From contig NZ_SRRU01000005.1 in the NCBI RefSeq assembly GCF_004784465.1, positions 62,001-126,000 of the forward strand: a DNA stretch of 64,000 nt, given 5' to 3'. The DNA is from Streptomyces griseoluteus. Lineage in GTDB: Bacteria; Actinomycetota; Actinomycetes; Streptomycetales; Streptomycetaceae. How positions within the stretch are numbered: position 1 is the first letter of the stretch; the number at the start of each line of letters is the position of its first letter. Below are positions 15,823 to 26,648 of this stretch, one piece after another. Below the pieces are notes generated by a model. The model was not told the origin of the DNA. It did no database searches and saw only the letters and a program-made list of their open reading frames with translations. The translations under genes were made by a program, and so were the position numbers.

Positions 15823-18350
15823 TGTTCCGCACCGCGCTGCGCAACGTCCTCGCGCACAAGGCCCGGCTGATGATGACGGTGCTCGCCGTCATGCTCGGCG
15901 TCGCCTTCGTGTCCGGGACGCTGGTCTTCACCAACACCCTCTCCCGCGCCTTCGAGAACAGCTCCGCCCAGGGTTTCGACGGCGTCGACGTGGCCGTACG
16001 GCCCAAGCACCAGGCGGCCAGCGGCGACCGGGTCGGCTCCACCCCGGACCTGACCCCGGCGCTGCTCGCCAAGGCCGAGAAGGTGCCCGGCGCCGCCTCC
16101 GCCACCGGTGTGGTCAGCGGCTTCACCGCGCTGGCCGACAAGCACGGCAAGCTGGTCGGTGACGGCTGGCAGTCCATGGGCGGCAACTACTGGGGCACCG
16201 AGGACCCCCGGTACAAGCTCGTCTCCGGTCACGCCCCGCACGGCAAGGGCGAGCTGCTGATCGACTCCGAGACCGCCCGCCGCACCGGCTACGGCGTCGG
16301 TGACACCGTCCGCCTCTCGGTCGACGGCCCGGTCCTCACCCCGCGCGTCGCCGGCGTCTTCACCACCGACGACGGCAACGTGGCCGCGGGCGGCAGCCTC
16401 ACCCTCTTCGACACGCCCACCGCGCAGACCCTGCTCGGCAAGAAGGGCACGTACGACGAGATCGACGTGACCGCCGCACCCGGCACCAGTCAGAGCGCCC
16501 TCAAGGCCGCGCTGGACAAGGCCCTCCCGGCCGGCCAGGTCAGCACCACCACGGGTGAGAAGCTCGCCGCCGACCAGGCGGAGCAGATCTCCGCCTCGAT
16601 GAGCGGGCTGCGCCAGGCGCTGCTGGTGTTCGCGGGCATCGCCCTGTTCGTCGGCACGTTCATCATCGCCAACACCTTCACCATGCTGGTCGCCCAGCGC
16701 ACCAAGGAACTCGCCCTGCTGCGCGCGGTCGGCGCCTCGCGCGGCCAGGTCACCCGCTCGGTGCTCACCGAGGCACTCGCGGTCGGCACGGTCGCGGGCG
16801 CGGCGGGACTCGCCGCCGGTGTCGGCATCGGCGCCGGACTGCGCGCCCTGCTGAACTCCTTCGGCGCGAGCGTGCCGGACGGGCCGCTCGTGGTCACGCC
16901 GGGCACGGTCGTCGCCGCGCTCGCCGTCGGCATCGTCATCACCGTGCTCGCCGCCTGGCTGCCCGGCCGCCGGGCCGCGAAGATCCCGCCGGTCGCGGCG
17001 ATGAGCAGCGTGCACGCGACCGCCACCACCCGCTCGCTGGTGGTGCGCAACACCATCGGCACGCTGTTCGCGGCGGCCGGAGCGGCCGTGGTGTTCGCGG
17101 CCACCACCATGAACACCGACACGGGCCAGGGCGCGATGGGCCTCGGCGCGGTCCTGCTGATCATCGGCGTGTTCGTGCTGACCCCGCTACTGTCCCGCCC
17201 GTTGATCGCGGCCGCCGCCCCGCTGCTGCGCCTGTTCGGTGTCTCGGGCCGCCTGGCCCGGCAGAACGCGGTGCGCAACCCGCGCCGTACGGCGGCCACC
17301 GCGTCCGCGCTGATGATCGGCCTGACCCTGATCACCGGCATGACGGTGATGGCGGGCAGCCTGCAGAAGTCGATCGACAAGATGGCCGCGGCCTCGATCC
17401 GCGCAGACTACGTCGTCTCGATGGCCAACCACACCCCGCTCTCCCCCGACGTGGCCACCAAGCTGGCCGCCACCGACGGGGTCACCGCCTCCAGCCCGCT
17501 GCGCAACGGCGCCTCCCGCATCGGCGGCGAGACCGAGTTCCTGACCGGTGTCACCGGCTCGGCGATCGGCGAGCTGACCGACCTGAAGGTGAAGCAGGGC
17601 AGGTTCGACGTGTCCGGCACCCGGATCGTGGTGGACGCCGACCGGGCGAAGGAGCAGGGCTGGAAGGCCGGTTCGAAGCTCACCGCGCACTTCGAGGACG
17701 GCAAGCAGACCACGCTGACCGTCGCCGGGGTGTACGAGGGCAACGAGATGATCCGGGGCATCATGATCGACGACAAGGTGCTCACCCCGCACCTGCGCGC
17801 CCCGGCCGACATGCAGGTCCTGGTCCGCACGGCGGACGGCGCCTCGGACGCGACCAAGGACCGGCTGGCCAAGGCCCTCGGCTCCAACCCGGCGATCCAG
17901 GTGCAGGACAAGCAGGACATCACCGACGGCATCGCCAAGGTCTTCACGCTGATGCTGAACCTGGTCTACGGCCTGCTCGGCATGGCCGTGGTGGTCGCGG
18001 TGCTCGGCGTCATCAACACACTGGCCATGTCGGTGTTCGAGCGCTCCCAGGAGATCGGGATGCTGCGCGCGATCGGCCTGGAGCGCGGGTCGGTGAAGCG
18101 GATGGTCCGGCTGGAGTCCCTGGTGATCTCGCTGTTCGGCGGGGTGCTGGGCATCGGGCTCGGCGTGTTCTTCGGCTGGGCGGCCGGTGAGCTGCTGGGC
18201 ACCAGGATGGCGACCTACGAGCTGGTGCTGCCGTGGTCCCGGCTGGTGCTGTTCCTGCTGCTGGCGGCCCTGGTGGGCGTGCTGGCGGCGCTGTGGCCGG
18301 CCCGGCGCGCGGCCCGGCTGAACGTGCTCGGCGCGATCAAGGCCGAGTAG
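15822..18350 (+). CDS. FtsX-like permease of MacB-type ABC exporter
   Basis: This 842-residue protein begins MFRTALRNVLAHKARLMMTV. Its first membrane segment (about 15-37) is followed by a large extracellular MacB periplasmic-core-like domain. Three segments form the first FtsX domain (ALLRAVGASRGQVTRS is its cytoplasmic loop). A second extracellular domain and a second FtsX domain follow (EIGMLRAIGLERGSVKRMVR), ending RRAARLNVLGAIKAE. The duplicated FtsX layout is usual for single-chain actinobacterial permeases. Substrate unknown; candidates include lipids, peptides or envelope stress signals. No two-component system is adjacent. Confidence 0.93.
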   Translation: MFRTALRNVLAHKARLMMTVLAVMLGVAFVSGTLVFTNTLSRAFENSSAQGFDGVDVAVRPKHQAASGDRVGSTPDLTPALLAKAEKVPGAASATGVVSGFTALADKHGKLVGDGWQSMGGNYWGTEDPRYKLVSGHAPHGKGELLIDSETARRTGYGVGDTVRLSVDGPVLTPRVAGVFTTDDGNVAAGGSLTLFDTPTAQTLLGKKGTYDEIDVTAAPGTSQSALKAALDKALPAGQVSTTTGEKLAADQAEQISASMSGLRQALLVFAGIALFVGTFIIANTFTMLVAQRTKELALLRAVGASRGQVTRSVLTEALAVGTVAGAAGLAAGVGIGAGLRALLNSFGASVPDGPLVVTPGTVVAALAVGIVITVLAAWLPGRRAAKIPPVAAMSSVHATATTRSLVVRNTIGTLFAAAGAAVVFAATTMNTDTGQGAMGLGAVLLIIGVFVLTPLLSRPLIAAAAPLLRLFGVSGRLARQNAVRNPRRTAATASALMIGLTLITGMTVMAGSLQKSIDKMAAASIRADYVVSMANHTPLSPDVATKLAATDGVTASSPLRNGASRIGGETEFLTGVTGSAIGELTDLKVKQGRFDVSGTRIVVDADRAKEQGWKAGSKLTAHFEDGKQTTLTVAGVYEGNEMIRGIMIDDKVLTPHLRAPADMQVLVRTADGASDATKDRLAKALGSNPAIQVQDKQDITDGIAKVFTLMLNLVYGLLGMAVVVAVLGVINTLAMSVFERSQEIGMLRAIGLERGSVKRMVRLESLVISLFGGVLGIGLGVFFGWAAGELLGTRMATYELVLPWSRLVLFLLLAALVGVLAALWPARRAARLNVLGAIKAE

Positions 18351-18362
18351 CGCTCGGCAGTC

Positions 18363-18397
18363 GTGGGGCCCCGTTCCGGGTTCGGAACGGGCCCCAC
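18363..18397. terminator. Bidirectional terminator between exporter and methyltransferase
   Basis: GTGGGGCCCCGTTCCG and CGGAACGGGCCCCAC form a stem of about 15 bp with one bulge and a short loop, between convergent stops. Confidence 0.8.
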
Positions 18398-18406
18398 TGC
18401 CGTTCG

Positions 18407-19702
18407 TCAGGCGTTCCAGGTGCGGGTGCGGGCCGGGAGGCCCGAGGTGCCGGTCTCCGGGGTGCGGACGGCGAGGACCTGGTTGACACCGATCTGGTTG
18501 CGCTCGAAGGCCAGCGCGGAGGCGGCCATGTACAGCCGCCAGACGCGGGCGCGGCCGAACCCGGCGAGCCGGGTGGCGCGGGCCCAGTCGCCCTCCAGGT
18601 TGGTCACCCAGGCGCGCAGGGTGCGGGCGTAGTGCTCGCGCAGCGACTCCACGTCCCGCACCTCGAACCCGGCGCGCTCCAGCATGGTGACGGTGGTGCC
18701 GAGCGGCGCGAGTTCGCCGTCGGGGAAGACGTAGGAGTCGATGAACGCGTCCACCTCGTACGCCGACTCGTCCTGCTGGGGGCGGCGGGCGATCTGGTGG
18801 TTGAGGAGGCGTCCGCCGGGCCTGAGCAGGCCGTACAGGTCGCGGGCGTAGTCCAGGTAGCGCTCCGCGCCGACGTGTTCGGCCATGCCGATGGAGGAGA
18901 TCGCGTCGTAGGGGCCGTCGCGGACGTCGCGGTAGTCCTGGACGCGGATCTCGACGCGGTCGGTGAGGCCCTCGTCTGCGACGCGCTTGCGGGCGAAGGC
19001 GGCCTGCTCCTGGGAGAGGGTGACGCCGACGACGCTCACCCCGTGCTCGCGGGCGGCGTGCACGGCCATCGAGCCCCAGCCGCAGCCGACGTCCAGCAGC
19101 CGCTGACCGGGCTTCAGGCCGAGTTTCCGACAGACCAGTTCGAGCTTGTCGCGCTGGGCGGTCTCCAGGGAGCCGTCGTCCTCCCAGTAGGCGCAGGAGT
19201 ACACCATGGACGGGCCGAGGACGAGCGAGTAGAAGTCGTTGCCCACGTCGTAGTGGTGGCTGATGGCCCGCTTGTCGGTGCGGCGGGTGTGCAGGTGGCG
19301 CCGCCGGCGGACCTCCTCGCGCGGCGGGGCGGGCGGCAGCGGCGGTCCGACCAGCCGGATCAGGTCGCGTACGGCGGCCCGCGCGGCGGGGTCGCGCACC
19401 GTGTCGGCGAGGGAGCGGCCGCCGCCCTCGTCGTCGTGCTCCCACAGCAGGCCGGCCATGGCGCCGAGGGCGGTGTACAGATCACCCTCGATGTCCAGGT
19501 CTCCGGCCACCCAGGCACGGGCCATGCCCAGTTCGCCCGGTTTGAACAGCATGCGGCGCAGGGCGCGCCGGTTGCGTACGACGATCACGGGAGCCCCCGG
19601 CGGCCCGGCCTGGGAGCCGTCCCAGGCGCGTACCCGCACCGGGAGGGGCGCTCCCAGCAACTGTTCGGCAACACTCAACAAGCGCGACGCGGCGTCGGCC
19701 AT
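18407..19702 (-). CDS. Cyclopropane-fatty-acyl-phospholipid synthase-like methyltransferase
   Basis: A 431-residue SAM-dependent enzyme that would add a methylene or methyl group to unsaturated lipid acyl chains. The N-terminal third carries the lipid-binding part (MLFKPGELGMARAWVAGDLD). The Rossmann domain starts YDVGNDFYSLVLGPSMVYSC, then SAM motif LLDVGCGWGSMAVHAA, and later ISSIGMAEHVG and RLLNHQIARR, typical of Cfa and mycolic acid cyclopropane synthases. The ATG at 19702 follows GGAGG by 9 bases. It lies downstream of ndh on the same strand, separated by a terminator. Confidence 0.92.
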   Translation of the reverse strand: MADAASRLLSVAEQLLGAPLPVRVRAWDGSQAGPPGAPVIVVRNRRALRRMLFKPGELGMARAWVAGDLDIEGDLYTALGAMAGLLWEHDDEGGGRSLADTVRDPAARAAVRDLIRLVGPPLPPAPPREEVRRRRHLHTRRTDKRAISHHYDVGNDFYSLVLGPSMVYSCAYWEDDGSLETAQRDKLELVCRKLGLKPGQRLLDVGCGWGSMAVHAAREHGVSVVGVTLSQEQAAFARKRVADEGLTDRVEIRVQDYRDVRDGPYDAISSIGMAEHVGAERYLDYARDLYGLLRPGGRLLNHQIARRPQQDESAYEVDAFIDSYVFPDGELAPLGTTVTMLERAGFEVRDVESLREHYARTLRAWVTNLEGDWARATRLAGFGRARVWRLYMAASALAFERNQIGVNQVLAVRTPETGTSGLPARTRTWNA

Positions 19703-19824
19703 GACGCACACCTCCAAGACGACGATCCCGGATGTCCGTTACCACGTAAACACCGTGCCGTACCCGGCACAGTCCCGCATTGGGGTTACGACAGGGCAAA
19801 ACAGGGGGCGTGGCCGGGAACGCC

Positions 19825-19862
19825 GAAGGACCTCCCGCACCACGGATGGCGGAAGGTCCTTC
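19825..19862 (-). terminator. Terminator after ndh
   Basis: GAAGGACCT (19825-19833) pairs with AGGTCCTTC (19854-19862), with CCGC/GCGG inside extending the stem. It separates ndh from the methyltransferase gene. Confidence 0.7.
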
Positions 19863-19911
19863 GGGTCGAGCTGTGTGAGGGTCGAGCCGGGTTGAGGGAA
19901 CTGACCGGAGG

Positions 19912-21294
19912 TCAGCTCGCCTTGGCCTTCTCCTCGGTCTTCGGCGCGGCGGCGACCGGGGCGGGCTTGGCGGCCTCGTAGAACTCCTCGCGCGGGTGCT
20001 CCATGGCGCCGAGGGCGACGACCTCGCGCTTGAGGAACATGCCGAGGGTCCAGTCCGCGAAGACGCGGATCTTGCGGTTGAAGGTCGGCATGGCCAGACC
20101 GTGGTAACCGCGGTGCATGTACCAGGCGAGACGGCCCTTGAGCTTGATCTTCATCTTGCCCATGACGATCATCGCCACGCCCTTGTGCAGGCCGAGACCC
20201 GCGACGGCGCCCTTGTTGGCGTGCTCGTAGTCCTTCTGCGGGAAGCCCCGCATGCCGGAGACCACGTTGTCGCCGAGCACCTTGGCCTGGCGCAGCGCGT
20301 GCTGGGCGTTCGGCGGGCACCAGGCGTTCTCGTTGCCCGCCTTGCGGCCGACGAGGTCGGGCACCTGGGCGTTGTCGCCCGCGGCCCAGATGTAGTCGGT
20401 GCCGGTGACCTGGAGGGTCGGCTGGCAGTCGACGTGGCCGCGCGGGCCGAGGGGCAGACCGAAGCGGGTGAGGGCCGGGTTGGGCTTGACGCCCGCGGTC
20501 CAGACGATCGTGTCGGAGTCGACCTCGAGGCCGTTCTTCAGCACGACGTGGCCGTCGACGCAGGAGTCCATCGAGGTGGAGAGGTAGATCTCCACACCGC
20601 GGCTCTCCAGGTGCTCCTTGCCGTACTGGCCGAGCTTGGGGCCGACCTCGGGGAGGATCTTGTCGGCGGCGTCGACCAGGACGAAGCGCATGTCCTCGCG
20701 GGACACGTTCTTGTAGTACTTGGCGGCGTCGCGGGCCATGTCCTCGACCTCGCCGATGGTCTCCGCACCCGCGAAGCCACCGCCGATGAAGACGAAGGTG
20801 AGCGCCTTGCGGCGGATCTCCTCGTCGGTCGTGGAGTCGGCCTTGTCGAGCTGCTCCAGGACGTGGTTGCGCAGGCCGATGGCCTCCTCGATGCCCTTCA
20901 TGCCGATGCCCTGCTCGGCGAGGCCGGGGATCGGGAAGGTGCGCGAGACCGCGCCCATGGCGATGACCAGGTAGTCGAACGGCAGCTCGTACGCCTCGCC
21001 CACCAGGGGGGCGATCGTGGCGACCTTGCGGTCCTGGTCGATGGTGGTGACCCGGCCGGTGAGGACCTCCGCCTTCGGCAGTACGCGTCGCAGCGGTACG
21101 ACGACGTGGCGAGGGGAGATGTTGCCGGCGGCGGTTTCGGGGAGGAAGGGCTGGTAGGTCATGTACGACCGGGGGTCGACGACCGTGACGGTCGCCTCTC
21201 CGAAGCGCATCTTCTTGAGGATGCGCCGAGCTGCGTACAGGCCTACGTACCCACCGCCTACTACGAGGATCCTGGGACGCTCCGTGGTGCTCAT
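19912..21294 (-). CDS. ndh: Type II NADH:quinone oxidoreductase
   Basis: This 460-residue flavoprotein passes electrons from NADH to menaquinone without pumping protons. FAD is bound by ILVVGGGYVGLYAARRILKK near the N-terminus and NADH by FVFIGGGFAGAETIGEVEDM in the middle. Later come IVWTAGVKPNPAL and the FAD motif YIWAAGDNAQVPD. A hydrophobic, basic C-terminal region (MHRGYHGLAMPTFNRKIRVF) provides membrane attachment. The start MSTTERPR (ATG at 21294) fits the family; further ATGs upstream would add an unlikely leader. A Rex-like operator lies 320 bases upstream. Confidence 0.94.
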   Translation of the reverse strand: MSTTERPRILVVGGGYVGLYAARRILKKMRFGEATVTVVDPRSYMTYQPFLPETAAGNISPRHVVVPLRRVLPKAEVLTGRVTTIDQDRKVATIAPLVGEAYELPFDYLVIAMGAVSRTFPIPGLAEQGIGMKGIEEAIGLRNHVLEQLDKADSTTDEEIRRKALTFVFIGGGFAGAETIGEVEDMARDAAKYYKNVSREDMRFVLVDAADKILPEVGPKLGQYGKEHLESRGVEIYLSTSMDSCVDGHVVLKNGLEVDSDTIVWTAGVKPNPALTRFGLPLGPRGHVDCQPTLQVTGTDYIWAAGDNAQVPDLVGRKAGNENAWCPPNAQHALRQAKVLGDNVVSGMRGFPQKDYEHANKGAVAGLGLHKGVAMIVMGKMKIKLKGRLAWYMHRGYHGLAMPTFNRKIRVFADWTLGMFLKREVVALGAMEHPREEFYEAAKPAPVAAAPKTEEKAKAS

Positions 21295-21770
21295 GCCATC
21301 GAGTATCCACCCGCCCCAGGGGGGTGGCTCGTGCGCCCCTTCACAAGCTTGGGGAGGGGGTGTGTTATCCTCCGCCACTCGCGTGACGCAGGTCATGTTC
21401 ACAAGGGGGAACCCCAGGTGATCCCGACCCGTTGTCAATGCCGCTTGAGCTGGCTTTCCGGCCCCTTCCACCCCTCACGCGACACCCCGCACAGGGCCTC
21501 CGGACATCGTCCCGAAACCCCGACGCAATACGGTCGTGATCATGCTCCAGGGGCCGTCCGGACCCCGAACGGGTCAATGCGGACCCTTGCGTCCCCCACG
21601 AGGGCCGATTTCCTTGTGAAGAACTTCACGAAGGTTGTGCCGAGAGCTCCGCGAAGCGGCGTGTCAGCCGCCCCGCGGAGGCGCTCAAACGTCGTCCCGG
21701 CTGCTCAGCCGCACACTACTCGACGGTAACAAGCCGTGCCAGTGCGGGCGTCGGAGCGGTCGCGCGCCCG
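21295..21770. other. Long ndh upstream region
   Basis: These 476 bases between ndh and the stop of ppx hold no gene. On the minus strand, TGACCT and GATAAC near 21370-21395 are spaced like -35 and -10 elements. TTCACAAG half-sites occur at about 21342 and 21397, in addition to the full Rex-like site. The distance suggests a long leader or two promoters for ndh. Confidence 0.5.
21614..21631. promoter_or_regulatory. Rex operator-like site upstream of ndh
   Basis: TTGTGAA-GAAC-TTCACGA matches the known Rex operator consensus TTGTGAA-N4-TTCACAA at all but one position. Rex senses the NADH/NAD+ ratio and represses respiratory genes in Streptomyces. The site is 320 bases before the ndh start, within its upstream region. 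Confidence 0.75.
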
Positions 21771-22712
21771 TCAGGCGATGGACCACGCGATGCCGTCGAG
21801 GATGTCGTGCTCGCTGACGACGACCTCCTCGGCGCCGATGCGCTCCATGATCGAGAGCAGCACGAGGGCGCCCGCGCCGATCACGTCCACCCGGCCGGGG
21901 TGCATGCAGGGGATCTCCGCGCGCTCGGCGTGCGGGGCGCTGAGCAGCCACTCGGTGATCTGGCGGACACGGGCCCGCGAGATCCGGGAGTGGTGGATGC
22001 GCGCGGAGTCGTACTCCGGCAGCTCCAGCGCGATGGCGGCCACTGTGGTGACCGAACCCGCGAGCCCGACCAGGGTGCGCGCGTCGTCCAGCGGCACGGT
22101 CTCGGCGGCCAGGTCCAGCGCGGCCGCGATGTCGGCCCTCATGGCGGCGACCTGCTCGTGCGCCGGCGGGTCGGTGACCTTGCCGTCGTGCACCAGGTGC
22201 CGCTCGGTCAGCCGCACGCAGCCGATGTCCACCGACCGCGCGGCACGCACGTGGTCGTCGCCGACGACGAACTCGGTGGAGCCGCCGCCGATGTCCACCA
22301 CCAGATACGGCTTCTCCAGATGGTCGCTCCCGGACAGCTCCCGGGTCGCCCCGACGAAGGAGAACTCGGCCTCCTGATCGCCGGTGATGACCTCCGGTTC
22401 CACGCCGAGGATGTCCACGACCCCGCGCGTGAACTCGTCCCGGTTCTCCGCGTCGCGCGAGGCGGAGGTGGCGACGAACCGCACCCTCGTCGCACCGAGT
22501 TCGCGGATGACCTCGGCGTACTCCCGGCAGGCGGCGAAGGTGCGCTCCAGCGCCTCGGGGGCGAGGCGGCCGGTACGGTCGACACCCTGGCCGAGCCGCA
22601 CGATCCTCATCCGGCGGTCCAGGTCGGTCAGTTCACCCGTCTCGGGGTCGGCGTCGGCGACCAGCAGGCGGATGGAGTTGGTGCCGCAGTCCACGGCGGC
22701 CACGCGGGTCAT
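21771..22712 (-). CDS. ppx: Exopolyphosphatase / pppGpp phosphatase (Ppx/GppA)
   Basis: The 313-residue protein is in the ASKHA fold: phosphate 1 loop AAVDCGTNSIRLLVAD, catalytic region FVATSASRDAENRDEF, phosphate 2 loop LVVDIGGGSTEFVV, and adenosine-like loop ALVLLSIMERIGAEEVVVSE. It hydrolyses polyphosphate or the alarmone pppGpp; the short single-domain form is usual in actinobacteria. The ATG overlaps the stop of the DUF501 gene (ATGA), so it is translationally coupled and is the last gene of the eno-side operon. Confidence 0.93.
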   Translation of the reverse strand: MTRVAAVDCGTNSIRLLVADADPETGELTDLDRRMRIVRLGQGVDRTGRLAPEALERTFAACREYAEVIRELGATRVRFVATSASRDAENRDEFTRGVVDILGVEPEVITGDQEAEFSFVGATRELSGSDHLEKPYLVVDIGGGSTEFVVGDDHVRAARSVDIGCVRLTERHLVHDGKVTDPPAHEQVAAMRADIAAALDLAAETVPLDDARTLVGLAGSVTTVAAIALELPEYDSARIHHSRISRARVRQITEWLLSAPHAERAEIPCMHPGRVDVIGAGALVLLSIMERIGAEEVVVSEHDILDGIAWSIA

Positions 22713-23266
22713 CGCTGCTCCTCCGTACCGGACTCGGCCACCGCCGCGCAGGCGCCGGGCACCACGCAGGGGCCCTTCGCCCACCACTCGGGCAGCATGG
22801 CGATGGCCTCGTCGCCCAGCGGGTTCACGCCCGGTCCGGCGGCCAGCGAGTGGGCCACCAGGACATGCAGGCACTTCACCCGGTCGGGCATGCCGCCCGC
22901 GCTGGGGAAGCCCGCCAGCACCTCGATCTCGTCCCGGCGCCGGATGTAGTCCTCGTGCGCGGCCCGGTAGGCCGCGGCCAGCTCCGGGTCGGTCTGGAGC
23001 CGCTCGGTCATCTCCTTCATGACGCCGTTCGCCTCCAGCGTGCCGATGGCCGAGGCGGCGCGGGGGCATGTCAGGTAGTACGTCGTCGGGAAGGGAGTGC
23101 CGTCGGGCAGCCGGGGCGCCGTCTCCACGACGTCCGGCTGGCCGCAGGGGCAGCGGTGGGCGATGGCCCGCAGGCCGCGCGGCGGGCGGCCGAGCTGGAG
23201 CTCGAAGGCGGCGATGTCCGCCTCGGTGGGCTCGGTGCGCGGAGTGTGGGGCGGGGGCGTTTCCAT
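22709..23266 (-). CDS. DUF501 domain protein
   Basis: A 185-residue protein with DUF501 from about residue 15 (TEADIAAFELQLGRPPRGLR, RCPCGQPDVVETAPRLPDGT, TYYLTCPRAASAIGTLEANG). The cysteines in RCPCGQP and YYLTCPRA are conserved and may bind metal or a cofactor; the family has no assigned function. It is nearly always found between divIC-like and ppx genes in actinobacteria, which suggests a shared operon. The ATG at 23266 gives METPPPH. Confidence 0.9.
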   Translation of the reverse strand: METPPPHTPRTEPTEADIAAFELQLGRPPRGLRAIAHRCPCGQPDVVETAPRLPDGTPFPTTYYLTCPRAASAIGTLEANGVMKEMTERLQTDPELAAAYRAAHEDYIRRRDEIEVLAGFPSAGGMPDRVKCLHVLVAHSLAAGPGVNPLGDEAIAMLPEWWAKGPCVVPGACAAVAESGTEEQR

Positions 23267-23312
23267 GACTGCTTCCGTAAGTGGCTTTCTCTCGGTCACC
23301 GGCGGGTGCCGG

Positions 23313-23789
23313 TCACTGGTCGGAGGCGTCGGACTTGTCGACGCCGTCCCAGACGTTGGCGTACCAGGGCCGGTGGGCGGCACCCCGGTCGGTGCGGGAC
23401 TGCTGGGCGGCGCCCGGGTCGATCACGACGTACCCGGTCTCGCCGGGCATCACATAGTGCAGCCTGCGCCGGATCTGCTGTTCGGCGTAGGCGTCGTCCT
23501 GCCAGCGGGCCTTGACGTCCCTGAGCTGCTCGACACGGGCGCGGGCCTGTTCCTGGCGGTGCTTCAGGTCCGCGATCTCGGCGCGCTGGGAGACGTACTG
23601 CCGCATCGGGTAGGCGAGCGCCACGATCATCGAGCACAGGACCAGGGCCAGCAGGGCGGCGCGGCCGGTGAGGCGGGAGCGGCGGGCCTGCCGTTTGGTC
23701 TGGGAGCGGTAGACGCGGGCCGCCGTCTGCTCACCGAGCAGCCGCAGCCTGGTCGTGGTGGAGAAACGGTCCCGGTCCCTCGCGGCCAT
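23313..23789 (-). CDS. divIC: FtsL/DivIC-family septum formation initiator
   Basis: This 158-residue bitopic membrane protein has a basic cytoplasmic N-terminus (about 1-42), one membrane segment (AALLALVLCSMIVALAYPMR) and an extracellular coiled coil (ISQRAEIADLKHRQEQARAR-like heptads from YVSQRAEI). It ends with a Trp/Tyr-containing tail (RPWYANVWDGVDKSD). DivIC works with FtsL and FtsQ in the divisome at sporulation septa in Streptomyces. I chose the ATG at 23789, seven bases after GGAG; a GTG six codons upstream is possible. It lies 154 bases from enolase. Confidence 0.9.
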   Translation of the reverse strand: MAARDRDRFSTTTRLRLLGEQTAARVYRSQTKRQARRSRLTGRAALLALVLCSMIVALAYPMRQYVSQRAEIADLKHRQEQARARVEQLRDVKARWQDDAYAEQQIRRRLHYVMPGETGYVVIDPGAAQQSRTDRGAAHRPWYANVWDGVDKSDASDQ

Positions 23790-23942
23790 CTGGCTCTCCG
23801 CCTCCACTGTGCCTGTGCGTCTTCTGCTGCACGTCTCGCGCCGTGCTCATACGCGCGTACGTCCCCGGACACGGTACGGGACCGGGTCCGGGGACGTAGG
23901 TACGACGGGCGGGACCGGCTCGCGCCGGGCCCCGCCGGGGTG

Positions 23943-25295
<1,353 letters not shown>

Positions 25296-25367
25296 CTAAC
25301 CGTCCCAGGGGCGCCGGACGTCGACCGACCGCCTCGTGGACGGGGTGGGACAGGGAGACGGTACCCA

Positions 25368-25386
25368 TTGTTCCCGTCCGGAACAA
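25368..25386. promoter_or_regulatory. TTGTTCC-N5-GGAACAA palindrome upstream of enolase
   Basis: A perfect 7-bp inverted repeat with a 5-base centre about 145 bases before the enolase start. The rest of 25224-25560 holds only this and the Rpf terminator. The protein that binds it is unknown. Confidence 0.5.
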
Positions 25387-25453
25387 AGGGTTCTGGGCAA
25401 AGGTTCCGGGCGTGCGGGCCGGTGCGCCGGGCGGGCCGGCCGCGGAACGCGCA

Positions 25454-25490
25454 CCGCCCCGGCGCGCGGGGGGAACGCGCACCGGGGCGG
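25454..25490 (-). terminator. Terminator after the Rpf gene
   Basis: CCGCCCCGG (25454-25462) pairs with CCGGGGCGG (25482-25490), about 70 bases after the stop of the Rpf gene on the minus strand. Confidence 0.6.
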
Positions 25491-25560
25491 GGGGTCCGTC
25501 AGGGGACCGGAAGCTCGGGGGCCGGACGGTTCGGGGACCGGGCCGCCGAGCGGGTCGCGG

Positions 25561-26283
<723 letters not shown>

Positions 26284-26285
26284 TC

Positions 26286-26455
26286 ACCGACGCCTGCGAG
26301 GTGAGCTGTCGGGTTCGGGCCGGTTGAGTTGCCCGGCCACCCCTCCCCGGTACTTCCGGAAGGCGTGGCTCCACCCCAAGCCCGTCCCGGTGTCAGACAC
26401 CGGTTCGGGCACCTACCTTGGGTCCCCCGCTCCTGCCTACGGCGCTTGACGCGAC
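26286..26455 (-). ncRNA. ydaO-type c-di-AMP riboswitch upstream of rpfA
   Basis: On the minus strand the leader contains the conserved blocks of the ydaO/yuaA class: GGAGCGGGGGACCCAAGG, then CTTGGGGTGGA, GCCGGGCAACTC, CCCGAACCCGACAGCTCACC and TCGCAGGCGTC. It ends about 15 bases before the rpfA start. Actinobacterial rpf genes are known to be controlled by this c-di-AMP sensor, which turns expression off as the second messenger rises. Boundaries are approximate. Confidence 0.9.
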
Positions 26456-26648
26456 GGTTGTCCCCGACGGCCGCTGGCAGGATTCGGCGTTGCGGCCACG
26501 GGGGCTCGTGGTGACGAGCGGTCCCGACCGTAGACATGCCGCGCGGCGAAATTCAAAGACGATCGGGTCTTCTGAGAGTCATCCCACACTTTCGCCAAAT
26601 AGGACATATAAGAATATAGCGGGGCGTCAAATGCCGCCGCACGACGTC

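Noticed and set aside
25368..25386. Reading the enolase palindrome as a LexA box.
   Set aside because: LexA sites of high-GC Gram-positives need GAAC-N4-GTTC; here the halves are TTGTTCC and GGAACAA in the opposite arrangement.
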